Virus record (IMG/VR): IMGVR_UViG_3300015371_000103
Location: 1-36,912 of that record
Reading direction: 5' to 3' (one strand)
From: a virus
DNA: 36,912 nucleotides
Notes under the pieces: model-generated
Databases searched by the model: none
Told to the model about the DNA's origin: nothing
The model's input: the letters and a program-made list of their open reading frames with translations, nothing else
Translations under genes and position numbers: made by a program
Shown: one piece after another, positions 6,235 through 13,989 of the stretch
Layout: each line of letters opens with the position of its first letter
Numbering within the stretch: position 1 is the first letter of the stretch

Positions 6235-7921
6235 ATTGGCCTTGCGCGGCCAGAACCCCGAAGCGCGCCAGCACCTTCTCGAAGCGGTCCTGCTGGTTGC
6301 TGATCGAGACGTTGGCGATCTTGCTGTCGTGGTTGTAGGTGACGCCGGCGATGCGTCCGTCGCGCCCCCAGCCGTTGCTGTCCGGGTCGAGCTGGTTCTG
6401 GAAGCGGATCAACTCACCCGCGGCGAGCAGGAGCATGTAGGGCGGCACGGTGTTACCACTCTCGAGCGCCCTTGCTCCCCCACCGGTGAGGGCAAGAGTT
6501 CCGCTGAAGGGCGCCGCCCGGTGCTCTGCGAGCCAGAGGTCGGCGAAGCGGTCGGCTACCGCTGAGGTGACAGCAGAGCCCACACTCAGAACCTGGGCAC
6601 GGTTGAAGCCGTTGCGGTCAACGAGCGTCGAGGTCTGCGTGCGAGCCGAGACAACCCGCGCACCGTCAGGCCCAGAGGCGTCGGTGATGGCGTAGTTGTA
6701 GATGTCGTCGCCGGCCATCGTCGAGTCGCTGAAGGCTGCGCCCGACCACTCGCCCACCTCATAGCGCGGGACCGATGGCTTCGGGTCGAAGACCACCGTG
6801 CGCAAGTCACCGCCCCCGATCTTGAGGCGGTAGTTCTCGTAAGCGTTGACGCCTTCCATCACCTGCCTGGGCGTCTGGTAGCCCCCGGTGACGTATTCCG
6901 GGATCGAGAATGTCCCAGCCTGAACCAGGCTCGTGTCGGCGTTGAGCAGGTTGCCGTTGCCGGTGGCGAAGGTGAGAGCGTCCTTGACCAGCGTGTCGGC
7001 CCTGAGCACCGAGAGTGTCGCGGACTCGTAGGTCGTGTCACGGAACACTCGCATGGCTTTGATGCGGAAGGTTACGTCCGCCAGGGGCGTGCCGCTACGG
7101 ATCAGGGCGACGTGGATGTAGCGGCGGGCTGTGGTGAACGTGCCCCCGGCTGTGCCCGAGGTGCCGACGTCAAGCGTGAAGCTGATCCCTGTCTCGCCCA
7201 CGCTTCCGTAAGCCTCACCGTCAGAACCCACGACCGTGCAGGTGCTGTTGCTGTCGTTGTTCGAGGATTCCCACTCCATGATCACGCGCTTGCCGGTCGA
7301 GTTCGGGCCGAGGTCCATCGTCACGCCGACCCGCGCACCGCCTGCACCGAGTTGTGCGCCGTTCGGCCAGCCGAGCGTGATCACGCCCTGGTCGACGCTG
7401 ACCGTGCCAGAGGTGCGGAAGACCGTCAGGTCGGCCGTGAGCTTGCTCCGCTGGTCCTGGTAGTCGCTCAGCCTGGTGTGGACATAGGCGCGGTCATAGG
7501 GGAAGAAGTCGAGCGCGTACTGCCAGCCGCGACAGCTGACGCTGTAGTTGTTCGTATCCGAGGGGCGTGTCCAGATGAAACCCGCCCAGCAGATGACGCC
7601 GCCGATCTCGAGCTCGACCGGCGTGTAGGGCAGAAGGTCCGGCCGGCGCCCGCCTGCCTCAGCCTTGAGCGTGAAGCTGAGCGTATCCGGACCCCAGTCG
7701 TTGCAGCTCGCCTCGATCCCCTCCGGCACCAGCCCGCGCAAGCGCTCGCTGCCCAGCCGCTCCCAGCCCTGCCCGAGCGGCTTGACGTTGATGTTCGCCT
7801 CGTCGGTGACACCCGGCCCGCCCGAGCGCTCGCGCTTCGGCAGGACGTCGACAACCGGAGGCGGTGGAGGTGGAGGAGGCGGGGCAGTCGGCGCACCCCG
7901 GAACAGGAGGACGAGGCTCAC
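6233..7921 (-). CDS. Minor tail protein, hub/Tal-like (562 aa)
   Basis: After MSLVLLFRG there is a run of nine prolines (residues about 14-22), then a large domain beginning near residue 45. The middle contains ICWAGFIWTRPSDTNNYSVSCRGWQYALDFFPYDR, which resembles the gp27/Tal-type base of tail hubs where the protein folds around the tail axis. A beta-rich insertion lies at about 160-290, and the last third (DRFADLWLAEHRAAPFSGTLAL, GRIAGVTYNHDSKIANVSISNQ) resembles the C-terminal part of phage minor tail proteins that end in a beta domain. The GTG start overlaps the upstream stop. Its stop is provided by a copy of the 13-nt motif. Confidence 0.7.
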   Translation of the reverse strand: MSLVLLFRGAPTAPPPPPPPPPVVDVLPKRERSGGPGVTDEANINVKPLGQGWERLGSERLRGLVPEGIEASCNDWGPDTLSFTLKAEAGGRRPDLLPYTPVELEIGGVICWAGFIWTRPSDTNNYSVSCRGWQYALDFFPYDRAYVHTRLSDYQDQRSKLTADLTVFRTSGTVSVDQGVITLGWPNGAQLGAGGARVGVTMDLGPNSTGKRVIMEWESSNNDSNSTCTVVGSDGEAYGSVGETGISFTLDVGTSGTAGGTFTTARRYIHVALIRSGTPLADVTFRIKAMRVFRDTTYESATLSVLRADTLVKDALTFATGNGNLLNADTSLVQAGTFSIPEYVTGGYQTPRQVMEGVNAYENYRLKIGGGDLRTVVFDPKPSVPRYEVGEWSGAAFSDSTMAGDDIYNYAITDASGPDGARVVSARTQTSTLVDRNGFNRAQVLSVGSAVTSAVADRFADLWLAEHRAAPFSGTLALTGGGARALESGNTVPPYMLLLAAGELIRFQNQLDPDSNGWGRDGRIAGVTYNHDSKIANVSISNQQDRFEKVLARFGVLAAQGQ

Positions 7922-10062
7922 AAGCCGCCGCCCTCGCCGGTCCGTCGATCTGTGGGGTCGATCCTGCGAGCTATCGCGACACGGCTTGCCGGGTCAACGC
8001 GCCGCGCTCCCGGAGGTGGCTGGGTTGCATTGGCAACCACCTGGTTCGTCAACGCCACGCTCGGATTGGCGAAGGCATCCTGGATCGGGTTGGCGCCCGG
8101 GACATAGGAGACGGTCACGTTGTCCTGGAAGGTGACCTGCTGCCCCAGGGTCAGGAAGACGCTCGAGGAAGAAACCGAGACGCCGGTGATCTGGAAGGCG
8201 GCCTGGTTCACAGCGACCGTGAAAGCACTGATGCTCGGCACGCTGCTGGTGTCGAGCGGCTCGTCGTAGTCCAACTGCACCGTGTTGTTCGTGATCGTCG
8301 CCCCGATCAGAAGCGGAGCGCGCGTGTCGCCGGTGGCCGCGTAGTCCACCACGACCGAGGGCTCGATGTTGATCACCACAGGATTGATCCCAAACGGATT
8401 GCTGGGGCCGTCTGTGAAGACGTCGGCGATTCTCCAGCCCTGCCCGGTGGCGCTCTGATAGCTGAACGAGACCGAGCCGGGACCGCCGAAGTGAAGGCCG
8501 AAGTAGATGTCTCCTGTCGTGCCTCCGCTGACGTTGGCCGGAGTGGTGAACGGGAACGACACCCAGGCTGCCGCCGATCCCTGCGTGACCGTGACCGAGT
8601 CGCTCGAGCCGAACAGGCTGCCCGGGAGCGCCTGCGCGCCGTCGTCGTCATAGACCACCAGGCGAAGCGGCTCGTTGCCCGCAGCGGGATCGCCGACAAC
8701 GAGCGCATAGGCCTGGTCGATCGAGACCTGATTCCCGGCGCCAATGTTGCGCTTGATCACGCGCTTGGTGTCGACGACCGAGCCGGTGCTGTAGGCGCCT
8801 TCCTGCGAGTTGCCGACGCGCAGATGCCCGGCAGCCGGGTCGGGCAGCACGATCGGTGAGGTAGCACCAACTGTGAAGTCGGTCGCGCTGATCCCAGTGC
8901 CGTTGGCGGTGGTGACCTGGATCTTGCCGGTGGTGGCCGAGGGCGGGACGGTGGCCGTCATCTGAGTGGAGTTGACGAAGACGGCGCTGATCACAGCCAC
9001 GCCGTTGAAGGTGATGGTTCCTGTCGGTGTGAAGTTGGTTCCGTTGATCGTCACCGAGGTGACGCCGGCGGTGCCGCTTGTCGGCGAGAAGCTGGTGATC
9101 GTCGGCGCGGTCGGGTTCGTCGCTGCGGCGAACTCGTTCAGGATCGCCTGCTGCGACTGGCGCCGGAAGAACCCGTCGGCCCAGTAGATCAGGTCGTTGG
9201 AGGTATTGAACGTCCCCTGAGAGCGGTAGACGCGGTAGGTGATGACGTGCGCGACGTCGTTCGAGGAGCCGAGCGAGCCGGTTCCGCCGGGCACGCCATA
9301 GCCGGAGTTGTAGTACCAGGTCGGATGCGGCGCGCGGTTGATCAGCGCCGTGCCGTCGTTCTTGTTCGAGTAGAGCTTCTCGAACGAACCGCCCTCCTCG
9401 CGGTGCCAAAGCTCGGCCGTGCCATTGGTCTGCGCGCGGTAGATCGTGTGCATGTAGAAGTCGTGCCAGACGCCTTTGGTGAACGGGCGCGGCGCTCCGG
9501 TGCCGAGCAGGTTCTCGATCACGTTGTAGGTGCCGTTGACGTCGAAGCCAGCCTCACCGCCGGGGTTCTGCGTGCGGCCGTTGTGGAAGGTCCAGGTCAG
9601 CTTGTTCGGGTCGGCAGCGTCGAAGCCCGAGCCGTTGCGCGGGTGCTTGGTCGCATCACCGGAGCCGAACTCGAACAGGTTGCACCAGGCCGAGCCTGCC
9701 CCTGAGCCTTGATAGCCGACCGGGAAGTACCACGACCAGCCGACCCACTCCTCGTCGCCCTCGATCAGGCGGTGAGAAGTCGGGCCGCCCATGTTGTAGA
9801 TAATCCCCATGCCCATGCTCGAGTGATTGTTGGCGAGGTTGGTCGAGTCCTTGAAGTTCGTACACTTGATCCCGTAGGTGCCGTGCCTGCGTCTCGTCGG
9901 GTCCTGAGTCCAGACCTGCGCCTTGGTGTAGATGCGCGTCGTGCCCCCGCTGATCGGGAAGCCGTACTGCGAGCTGTCGATCGTGCCCGGATCCTGCGGC
10001 GCAGCCTCCGACCAGATCGTCGCCGTGTCGCCTGAGATGGTGTAGTCGGGAAGAAGCGCCAC
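7918..10062 (-). CDS. Tail protein with polysaccharide-lyase-like, TIG/IPT and SwmB-like domains (714 aa)
   Basis: Residues about 1-300 show the pattern of the heparin-lyase-like beta-jelly-roll family: HGTYGIKCTNF, EEWVGWSWYFPVGY, WCNLFEFGSG, TWTFHNGRTQNPGG, TKGVWHDFYMHTIY. Next is an IPT/TIG Ig-like domain (ITSFSPTSGTAGVTSVTING, through TATVPPSATTGKIQVTT). After a further beta domain comes a SwmB-like Ig domain (QLDYDEPLDTSSVPSISAFTV ... DNVTVSYVPG). The likely role is a receptor-binding or depolymerising tail component acting on host surface glycans. The start is the GTG at 10062, overlapping TAGTG; the upstream extension to 10296 is a shadow frame. Confidence 0.75.
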   Translation of the reverse strand: MALLPDYTISGDTATIWSEAAPQDPGTIDSSQYGFPISGGTTRIYTKAQVWTQDPTRRRHGTYGIKCTNFKDSTNLANNHSSMGMGIIYNMGGPTSHRLIEGDEEWVGWSWYFPVGYQGSGAGSAWCNLFEFGSGDATKHPRNGSGFDAADPNKLTWTFHNGRTQNPGGEAGFDVNGTYNVIENLLGTGAPRPFTKGVWHDFYMHTIYRAQTNGTAELWHREEGGSFEKLYSNKNDGTALINRAPHPTWYYNSGYGVPGGTGSLGSSNDVAHVITYRVYRSQGTFNTSNDLIYWADGFFRRQSQQAILNEFAAATNPTAPTITSFSPTSGTAGVTSVTINGTNFTPTGTITFNGVAVISAVFVNSTQMTATVPPSATTGKIQVTTANGTGISATDFTVGATSPIVLPDPAAGHLRVGNSQEGAYSTGSVVDTKRVIKRNIGAGNQVSIDQAYALVVGDPAAGNEPLRLVVYDDDGAQALPGSLFGSSDSVTVTQGSAAAWVSFPFTTPANVSGGTTGDIYFGLHFGGPGSVSFSYQSATGQGWRIADVFTDGPSNPFGINPVVINIEPSVVVDYAATGDTRAPLLIGATITNNTVQLDYDEPLDTSSVPSISAFTVAVNQAAFQITGVSVSSSSVFLTLGQQVTFQDNVTVSYVPGANPIQDAFANPSVALTNQVVANATQPPPGARRVDPASRVAIARRIDPTDRRTGEGGGL

Positions 10063-10808
10063 TAGCCCGCTCCGAGCAAGAGCAGGTCTCGAGGCCCAGC
10101 GGAACCGCCCACGCCGGCCGCAGGCTGGCGGACCACCTTGATCGGCGAGCCGATGTAAGAAAAGATCGGCACGCTGGCCGAGGTTCGGGTGGTCGCGGTG
10201 TGAACGTTCTCGCCGCCGCCGTTGCCGGTGAAGTCGGGGATTTTGGTCGAGACACTCTGGTCGAGTACCCAGATCGCCTTCGGTGTCGCCGACCACCAGG
10301 TAGCGAGCGTGTGCGGCAGGCTCTCGAGCTGCGAGTCGGCTAGAACCTTGTTCCAGATCCCAACGACCGCGATGTCTCCGGTGAAGTTGGTCGCACTCGC
10401 CTCATCGGCGCCCATACGCACGTCGGTCGTGCCTGGGCTGCCCGGGTCCGCAACGGTCGTCGCGGCGTTCTCGTGCGTCCAGGAGTTCGAGCTGTAGACG
10501 TACTTGTGGAAGCGCGGGGTGGTCGTGCCGGTGGCCTTGGAGATCGCCAGCAGCACCCAGCCGTCAGCGACGACGTTGGTGATCGTGGGCGCATCGGTGT
10601 TGGTCGTGCCGGTGCGGTAGCGAAGCGCGTTACCTGCCGTCAGCCGTGCCGACCAGAGGTTGGAAGACGTGTTCTGCTGGAAGAGCACGTCGTCCGAGGC
10701 ATCGGCGCCTCGTCGCATCAGCGCCGCCCAGGTCGTATCCCCGGTGAAGTTGAGCCCCGTCCCGAAGAAGTCGATCAGGGAAGACCCGGCGAAGTTGCGC
10801 GCGCCCAT
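10062..10808 (-). CDS. Minor tail protein with concanavalin A/LamG-like lectin domain (248 aa)
   Basis: Residues about 10-165 follow the LamG/concanavalin-like plan: a buried first strand (GLNFTGDTTWAALMRR), DNA-unrelated beta pairs such as WSARLTAGNALRYRTG, DGWVLLAISKATG with HKYVYSSNSW, and the closing FTGDIAVVGIWNKVLADSQLESL, which is a signature ending of LamG domains. The rest is a short beta tail ending in PRDLLLLGAG. It probably binds host surface sugar as part of the adsorption apparatus. It starts one base after the upstream stop. Confidence 0.7.
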   Translation of the reverse strand: MGARNFAGSSLIDFFGTGLNFTGDTTWAALMRRGADASDDVLFQQNTSSNLWSARLTAGNALRYRTGTTNTDAPTITNVVADGWVLLAISKATGTTTPRFHKYVYSSNSWTHENAATTVADPGSPGTTDVRMGADEASATNFTGDIAVVGIWNKVLADSQLESLPHTLATWWSATPKAIWVLDQSVSTKIPDFTGNGGGENVHTATTRTSASVPIFSYIGSPIKVVRQPAAGVGGSAGPRDLLLLGAG

Positions 10809-10809
10809 C

Positions 10810-11337
10810 CTAGGTAGTCGTGTACTCCAGCGAGACCGCGATCATCTCGGCGTCGACCGTGCTGGTGTCGGAGGCATCCGCCGAGTCCCGGTAGACCGAG
10901 AGGAAGACCAGATCGTTCGCCGCCAGCGAGTCGAGGTTGGCAAGCGTGATCGAGCTCTCGTTGAGCCTGCGCGCCTCGGTCGTGTTCACCGCCGTCGTCG
11001 TGCTCGATGCAGCTGCCGAGGCGTGCTCCTGCGGCGTGTCGACGTCGCTGGGCGTTATCGCTCCGATCTGTGCCGACCAGACCACGTTCGAGGCCGTGGT
11101 CGAGTTGATCATCCACTGGATCTTCACGACCGGCGCCGAGGCGTAGTCGACTGGCATACGGAAGTCCCACCAGCAAATCTCCTTGCCGCCGGCACCGTCG
11201 AAGGCGAGGATCATGTAGTGCTTCTTCGGGTTCGTCTCTGTGCCCTGGAAACGCAGGAGCGCAGGCGCGAGGTTGCCCGTAGAGCCATCCGGGAGTGTGG
11301 CGGCACCGGGCGAGAGCAGAATCGTTCCGGTTGCCAT
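10810..11337 (-). CDS. Minor tail protein (175 aa)
   Basis: A beta-rich protein of 175 residues. The central part (HYMILAFDGAGGKEICWWDFRMP, APVVKIQWMINSTT, VVWSAQIGAI) resembles beta-sandwich domains of phage tip proteins that sit beside lectin-like genes, and the end (LVFLSVYRDSADASDTSTVDAEMIAVSLEY) closes a sandwich. It is found between two other minor tail genes with 1-2 base gaps. Specific function is unknown; a structural part of the tail tip or adsorption complex is likely. Confidence 0.6.
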   Translation of the reverse strand: MATGTILLSPGAATLPDGSTGNLAPALLRFQGTETNPKKHYMILAFDGAGGKEICWWDFRMPVDYASAPVVKIQWMINSTTASNVVWSAQIGAITPSDVDTPQEHASAAASSTTTAVNTTEARRLNESSITLANLDSLAANDLVFLSVYRDSADASDTSTVDAEMIAVSLEYTTT

Positions 11338-11339
11338 TC

Positions 11340-11957
11340 TCAGACCTCCACGTAGGTGACGCCTACGCCGGTTGTGGATCCAGCGCCGGTTGTCACAGTC
11401 AGCCCCTCACCGGCAGTAGTCCAGAAATGTCCCTTGGGGTGGTAGCTCCCCTCACGCCCGCCGTTTGCTCCGCAGGCAAAGGTCTCCGAGATCGCGGTCC
11501 CGGCCCCAGCAGGCTTCGAGTTGAACGTGACAGTGGTTGCCGTGCCGCCGACGTGGAGTCGGAAGGAGATAACCCGAATGCTCTTGCTTGCCACGGCCGA
11601 GACGATGTTGGAGTCGGTCGAGCTCGCCGTGACGTTCGCAAACGCCTTCTTGACCGTCAGTGCGGTGAGGTTGTTCATCAGCACGTCGACTGTCTCGGCT
11701 GTCGAGTTTGAGTCCGTCGTCCTCGAGCTTGCTGGAATCGAGTTGGCGTCGAACTGCCCGATCAGTGCTGATCCTGCAGGCAGCGCACCGGTTTGCACCA
11801 CCGGCAACGGCGCTGCGGTTTCTGCCAGCGTCAGGGTCCCGTCCGCCCCGTGCGCCACCTTCACGACCTGCGCGTAGTCGGTGCCGATCTGGTCTGCCTT
11901 CACAGCCACCGGCAACCCGCTCTGCGCGTCTAGTACCCAGATGACTTCGATTGCCAT
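11340..11957 (-). CDS. Minor tail protein, beta-rich (205 aa)
   Basis: The ATG has a good ribosome-binding site (AAGGAGC, six bases away). The sequence is Thr/Ser/Ala-rich with regular beta segments. Its second half (VISFRLHVGGTATTVTFNSKPAGAGTAISETF, then a glycine-rich loop, then GLTVTTGAGSTTGVGVTYVEV) has the rhythm of a jelly-roll or trimeric fibre head. The N-terminal part (VIWVLDAQSGLPVAV) may attach to the tail. No family is recognised with confidence. Confidence 0.6.
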   Translation of the reverse strand: MAIEVIWVLDAQSGLPVAVKADQIGTDYAQVVKVAHGADGTLTLAETAAPLPVVQTGALPAGSALIGQFDANSIPASSRTTDSNSTAETVDVLMNNLTALTVKKAFANVTASSTDSNIVSAVASKSIRVISFRLHVGGTATTVTFNSKPAGAGTAISETFACGANGGREGSYHPKGHFWTTAGEGLTVTTGAGSTTGVGVTYVEV

Positions 11958-11967
11958 TAGCTGCTCC

Positions 11968-13989
11968 TTACGATGAGCGCGCCAGTCGCCAGCGAGGCGT
12001 GACGCCTAGTTGCACAGCCGCCGTGTCGGCTAGCCGCTCGGTCGAGGTGTTGATCGTGGGGTCGTCCGGAATCAGGCTCGAGGTCTTGGCAACTACCGAG
12101 ACGTTGCCCGGGTCGAGCTCGATCAGCGCCCCGCCCAGTCCCGGGCTTGGAGACGAGTTGGTACCGGCACCGCTGCGATAGCGTCCTGCGAGGTCAGACA
12201 GGATCAGTCGCGTGCCCGAGCCGGCGCTGCCGTTGTAGAAGGCGGGGGTTGTAAGCAGCGACAGAGGCTTGGCCGTCGCGCCCAGCGCTCGCTTGTTGGC
12301 GAGACAAAGGAAGAGATAGTCGAACCCGAACTGGCCGGTGCTGCTTGCCGAGACCTGCCCCTCCACGAGCAGCGAGAAGCCTGTTGCGTAGGTCGGCAAC
12401 GTCAGCGTGCCTAGGCGCACAAACCGGAAGGCCGTGCCCGTGCTCGGCTTGACCAGCGTCTTGTAGGCGGTCCCGTACTCCGAGGTGTAGATGTGCGCCA
12501 CCGCCGCAGCCGAGACGCGGATCTGCGGTGACACCAGCGTCGAGGCGAGCTCGAAGCGGCCCCAGACCTCGACATCGACCTCGTTGTCGCGGTAGTCGTC
12601 GGGGATCGCCTGGTCGGGCGCGATGGTGAAGGTCGCGGAGGTTGTCGCTGCGCCCGAGGTCGTCAGCTTGAGACCGGTGCCGCCGTGGTAGTTGGCGTCT
12701 GCTGTCGATACCCACCCGACCGCCGGTGCAGCTCCCTCGGCTTCCTTCAGGCCGAGTGGCGCGTTTGCGCTCAGCGGCGCCGCCCAGCCCAGCAGCGCCC
12801 AGTAGATCGAGTTCAGGCTGTTGAACGAGACCGAGAACGTCCCGAGCGCTGGCGCGTCTCCCGGGATGTTGCCCGTGTAGTCGATGCGCGCCGGGAGCAC
12901 GACGCCCTTGCTGACGAAGGCCAGGTTGTTGAAGTTCGTGATGAACGACGACGACTGCTGCGGGATCCAACTGAAGCCGTTCTTGCCACTGACCCCGACC
13001 CCGAACTGCGAGGCATCGCCGCCGGCGAGCGTCGAGTTGGCCGTCTGCGAGGGCGTATCCGCCGGGCCCACGGGTGATCCGCCGGTGGCGAAGTGCTCGC
13101 GATAGACGATGTTTCCCTCGATGCGCCCGCGCAAGGTGTAGGTGCTGCTGGTTGCCAGCCGCACCGAGAGGTTGACCGTCGAGAGGTTCGTCCGGGACCC
13201 GGCGACGACCTTGTCCAGGCGTAGGCGCGAGTTGGTGCCGTTGTCGTCGACGTAGACCTCTAGGTAGTTGCTGGCGTCGAGGCGCTTGAGCACCGCGCCC
13301 GCCTTGAAGCCCGACAGCGTCGTGCCGACCTTGTAGAAGACCTCCACCTCGCTGTCGCCGTAGCTGTAGCCGCGTGCCGTGTGGATCAGGCGCCGCTCGG
13401 TGCTCATCGTCCCGGCGGGATTGAGGTTCGTGCCGCTGACGCTCACGTCGGCGAGCACGCCCGCGTCGAAGGTGTAGTTGCCGGTCGTGTCCGTCCCGAA
13501 GTCGTCGAAGACGTCGAGCGGCGCGCCCTCGAAGAACGGCGGCACGATGATCGCCCAGTTGACATACGCCCGTGCCTGGAGCGTGTAGAGCGCCTGCGCG
13601 TTCGCCGCCGACCAGTCGATCGCCACGCTCGAGTCGAGGATGTCGGCGTACATGAGGAAGCTGCCGCCGTGCGGGCGCCATTGCAGCGTGCCGCCGTAGC
13701 GCCGGAGCTCGTCGTCGAGGTCCCACAACTGCGAGAGCAAGGCCTCGAGCGCGTCGTGGTTCGAGCCGACCGCCATCAGGTTCCAGGTCAGCTGCCGGTT
13801 CTGCGGCGTTGCGCCGGCGAGCCGTGCGCCCTGCGTGCCGCGCGGGCCGCTGTAGAGCTTGTCGAAGCTCGGGCTGGAGATGTCGTAGCCCATGTAATGC
13901 CAGCCCGTCGTCGGCGGCTCGGTGTCAATGATCGGGATGAGACTCGACCCTGGCCGGTTGCTCTGTGCGCCGAGGAAGATGTTCGCCAC
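11968..13989 (-). CDS. Distal tail (Dit-like) / large minor tail protein with lectin-like insertions (673 aa)
   Basis: It directly follows the tape measure, the usual place for the distal tail protein. The first 150 residues (GPRGTQGARLAGATPQNRQLTWNL, LEALLSQLWDLDDELRRYGGTLQWRPHGG, AQALYTLQARAYVNW) match the Dit-type N-terminal domain that forms a ring at the tail end. Residues about 165-365 form a concanavalin-like beta domain, and a second beta-rich region (about 410-560) looks similar in layout. This is longer than a minimal Dit (about 250 residues) and fits an evolved Dit with carbohydrate-binding modules. The GTG overlaps the tape-measure stop (TAGTG). Confidence 0.7.
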   Translation of the reverse strand: MANIFLGAQSNRPGSSLIPIIDTEPPTTGWHYMGYDISSPSFDKLYSGPRGTQGARLAGATPQNRQLTWNLMAVGSNHDALEALLSQLWDLDDELRRYGGTLQWRPHGGSFLMYADILDSSVAIDWSAANAQALYTLQARAYVNWAIIVPPFFEGAPLDVFDDFGTDTTGNYTFDAGVLADVSVSGTNLNPAGTMSTERRLIHTARGYSYGDSEVEVFYKVGTTLSGFKAGAVLKRLDASNYLEVYVDDNGTNSRLRLDKVVAGSRTNLSTVNLSVRLATSSTYTLRGRIEGNIVYREHFATGGSPVGPADTPSQTANSTLAGGDASQFGVGVSGKNGFSWIPQQSSSFITNFNNLAFVSKGVVLPARIDYTGNIPGDAPALGTFSVSFNSLNSIYWALLGWAAPLSANAPLGLKEAEGAAPAVGWVSTADANYHGGTGLKLTTSGAATTSATFTIAPDQAIPDDYRDNEVDVEVWGRFELASTLVSPQIRVSAAAVAHIYTSEYGTAYKTLVKPSTGTAFRFVRLGTLTLPTYATGFSLLVEGQVSASSTGQFGFDYLFLCLANKRALGATAKPLSLLTTPAFYNGSAGSGTRLILSDLAGRYRSGAGTNSSPSPGLGGALIELDPGNVSVVAKTSSLIPDDPTINTSTERLADTAAVQLGVTPRWRLARSS

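Noticed and set aside
5249-6565. Long plus-strand open frame of 438 codons
   Set aside because: It lies opposite the papain-like peptidase, holin and hub genes. It is Arg/Val/Asp-rich with no motif, as expected from the antisense of high-GC coding DNA with G/C third positions.
10060-10296. N-terminal extension of the polysaccharide-lyase-like gene
   Set aside because: The stretch is a frame shadow of the LamG gene. The GTG at 10062 overlaps the upstream stop in the usual way and starts the plausible domain.
12194-13726. Minus-strand open frame of 510 codons inside the Dit-like gene in another frame
   Set aside because: Arg/Gly/His-rich shadow product; the main frame has recognisable tail protein features and proper junctions.
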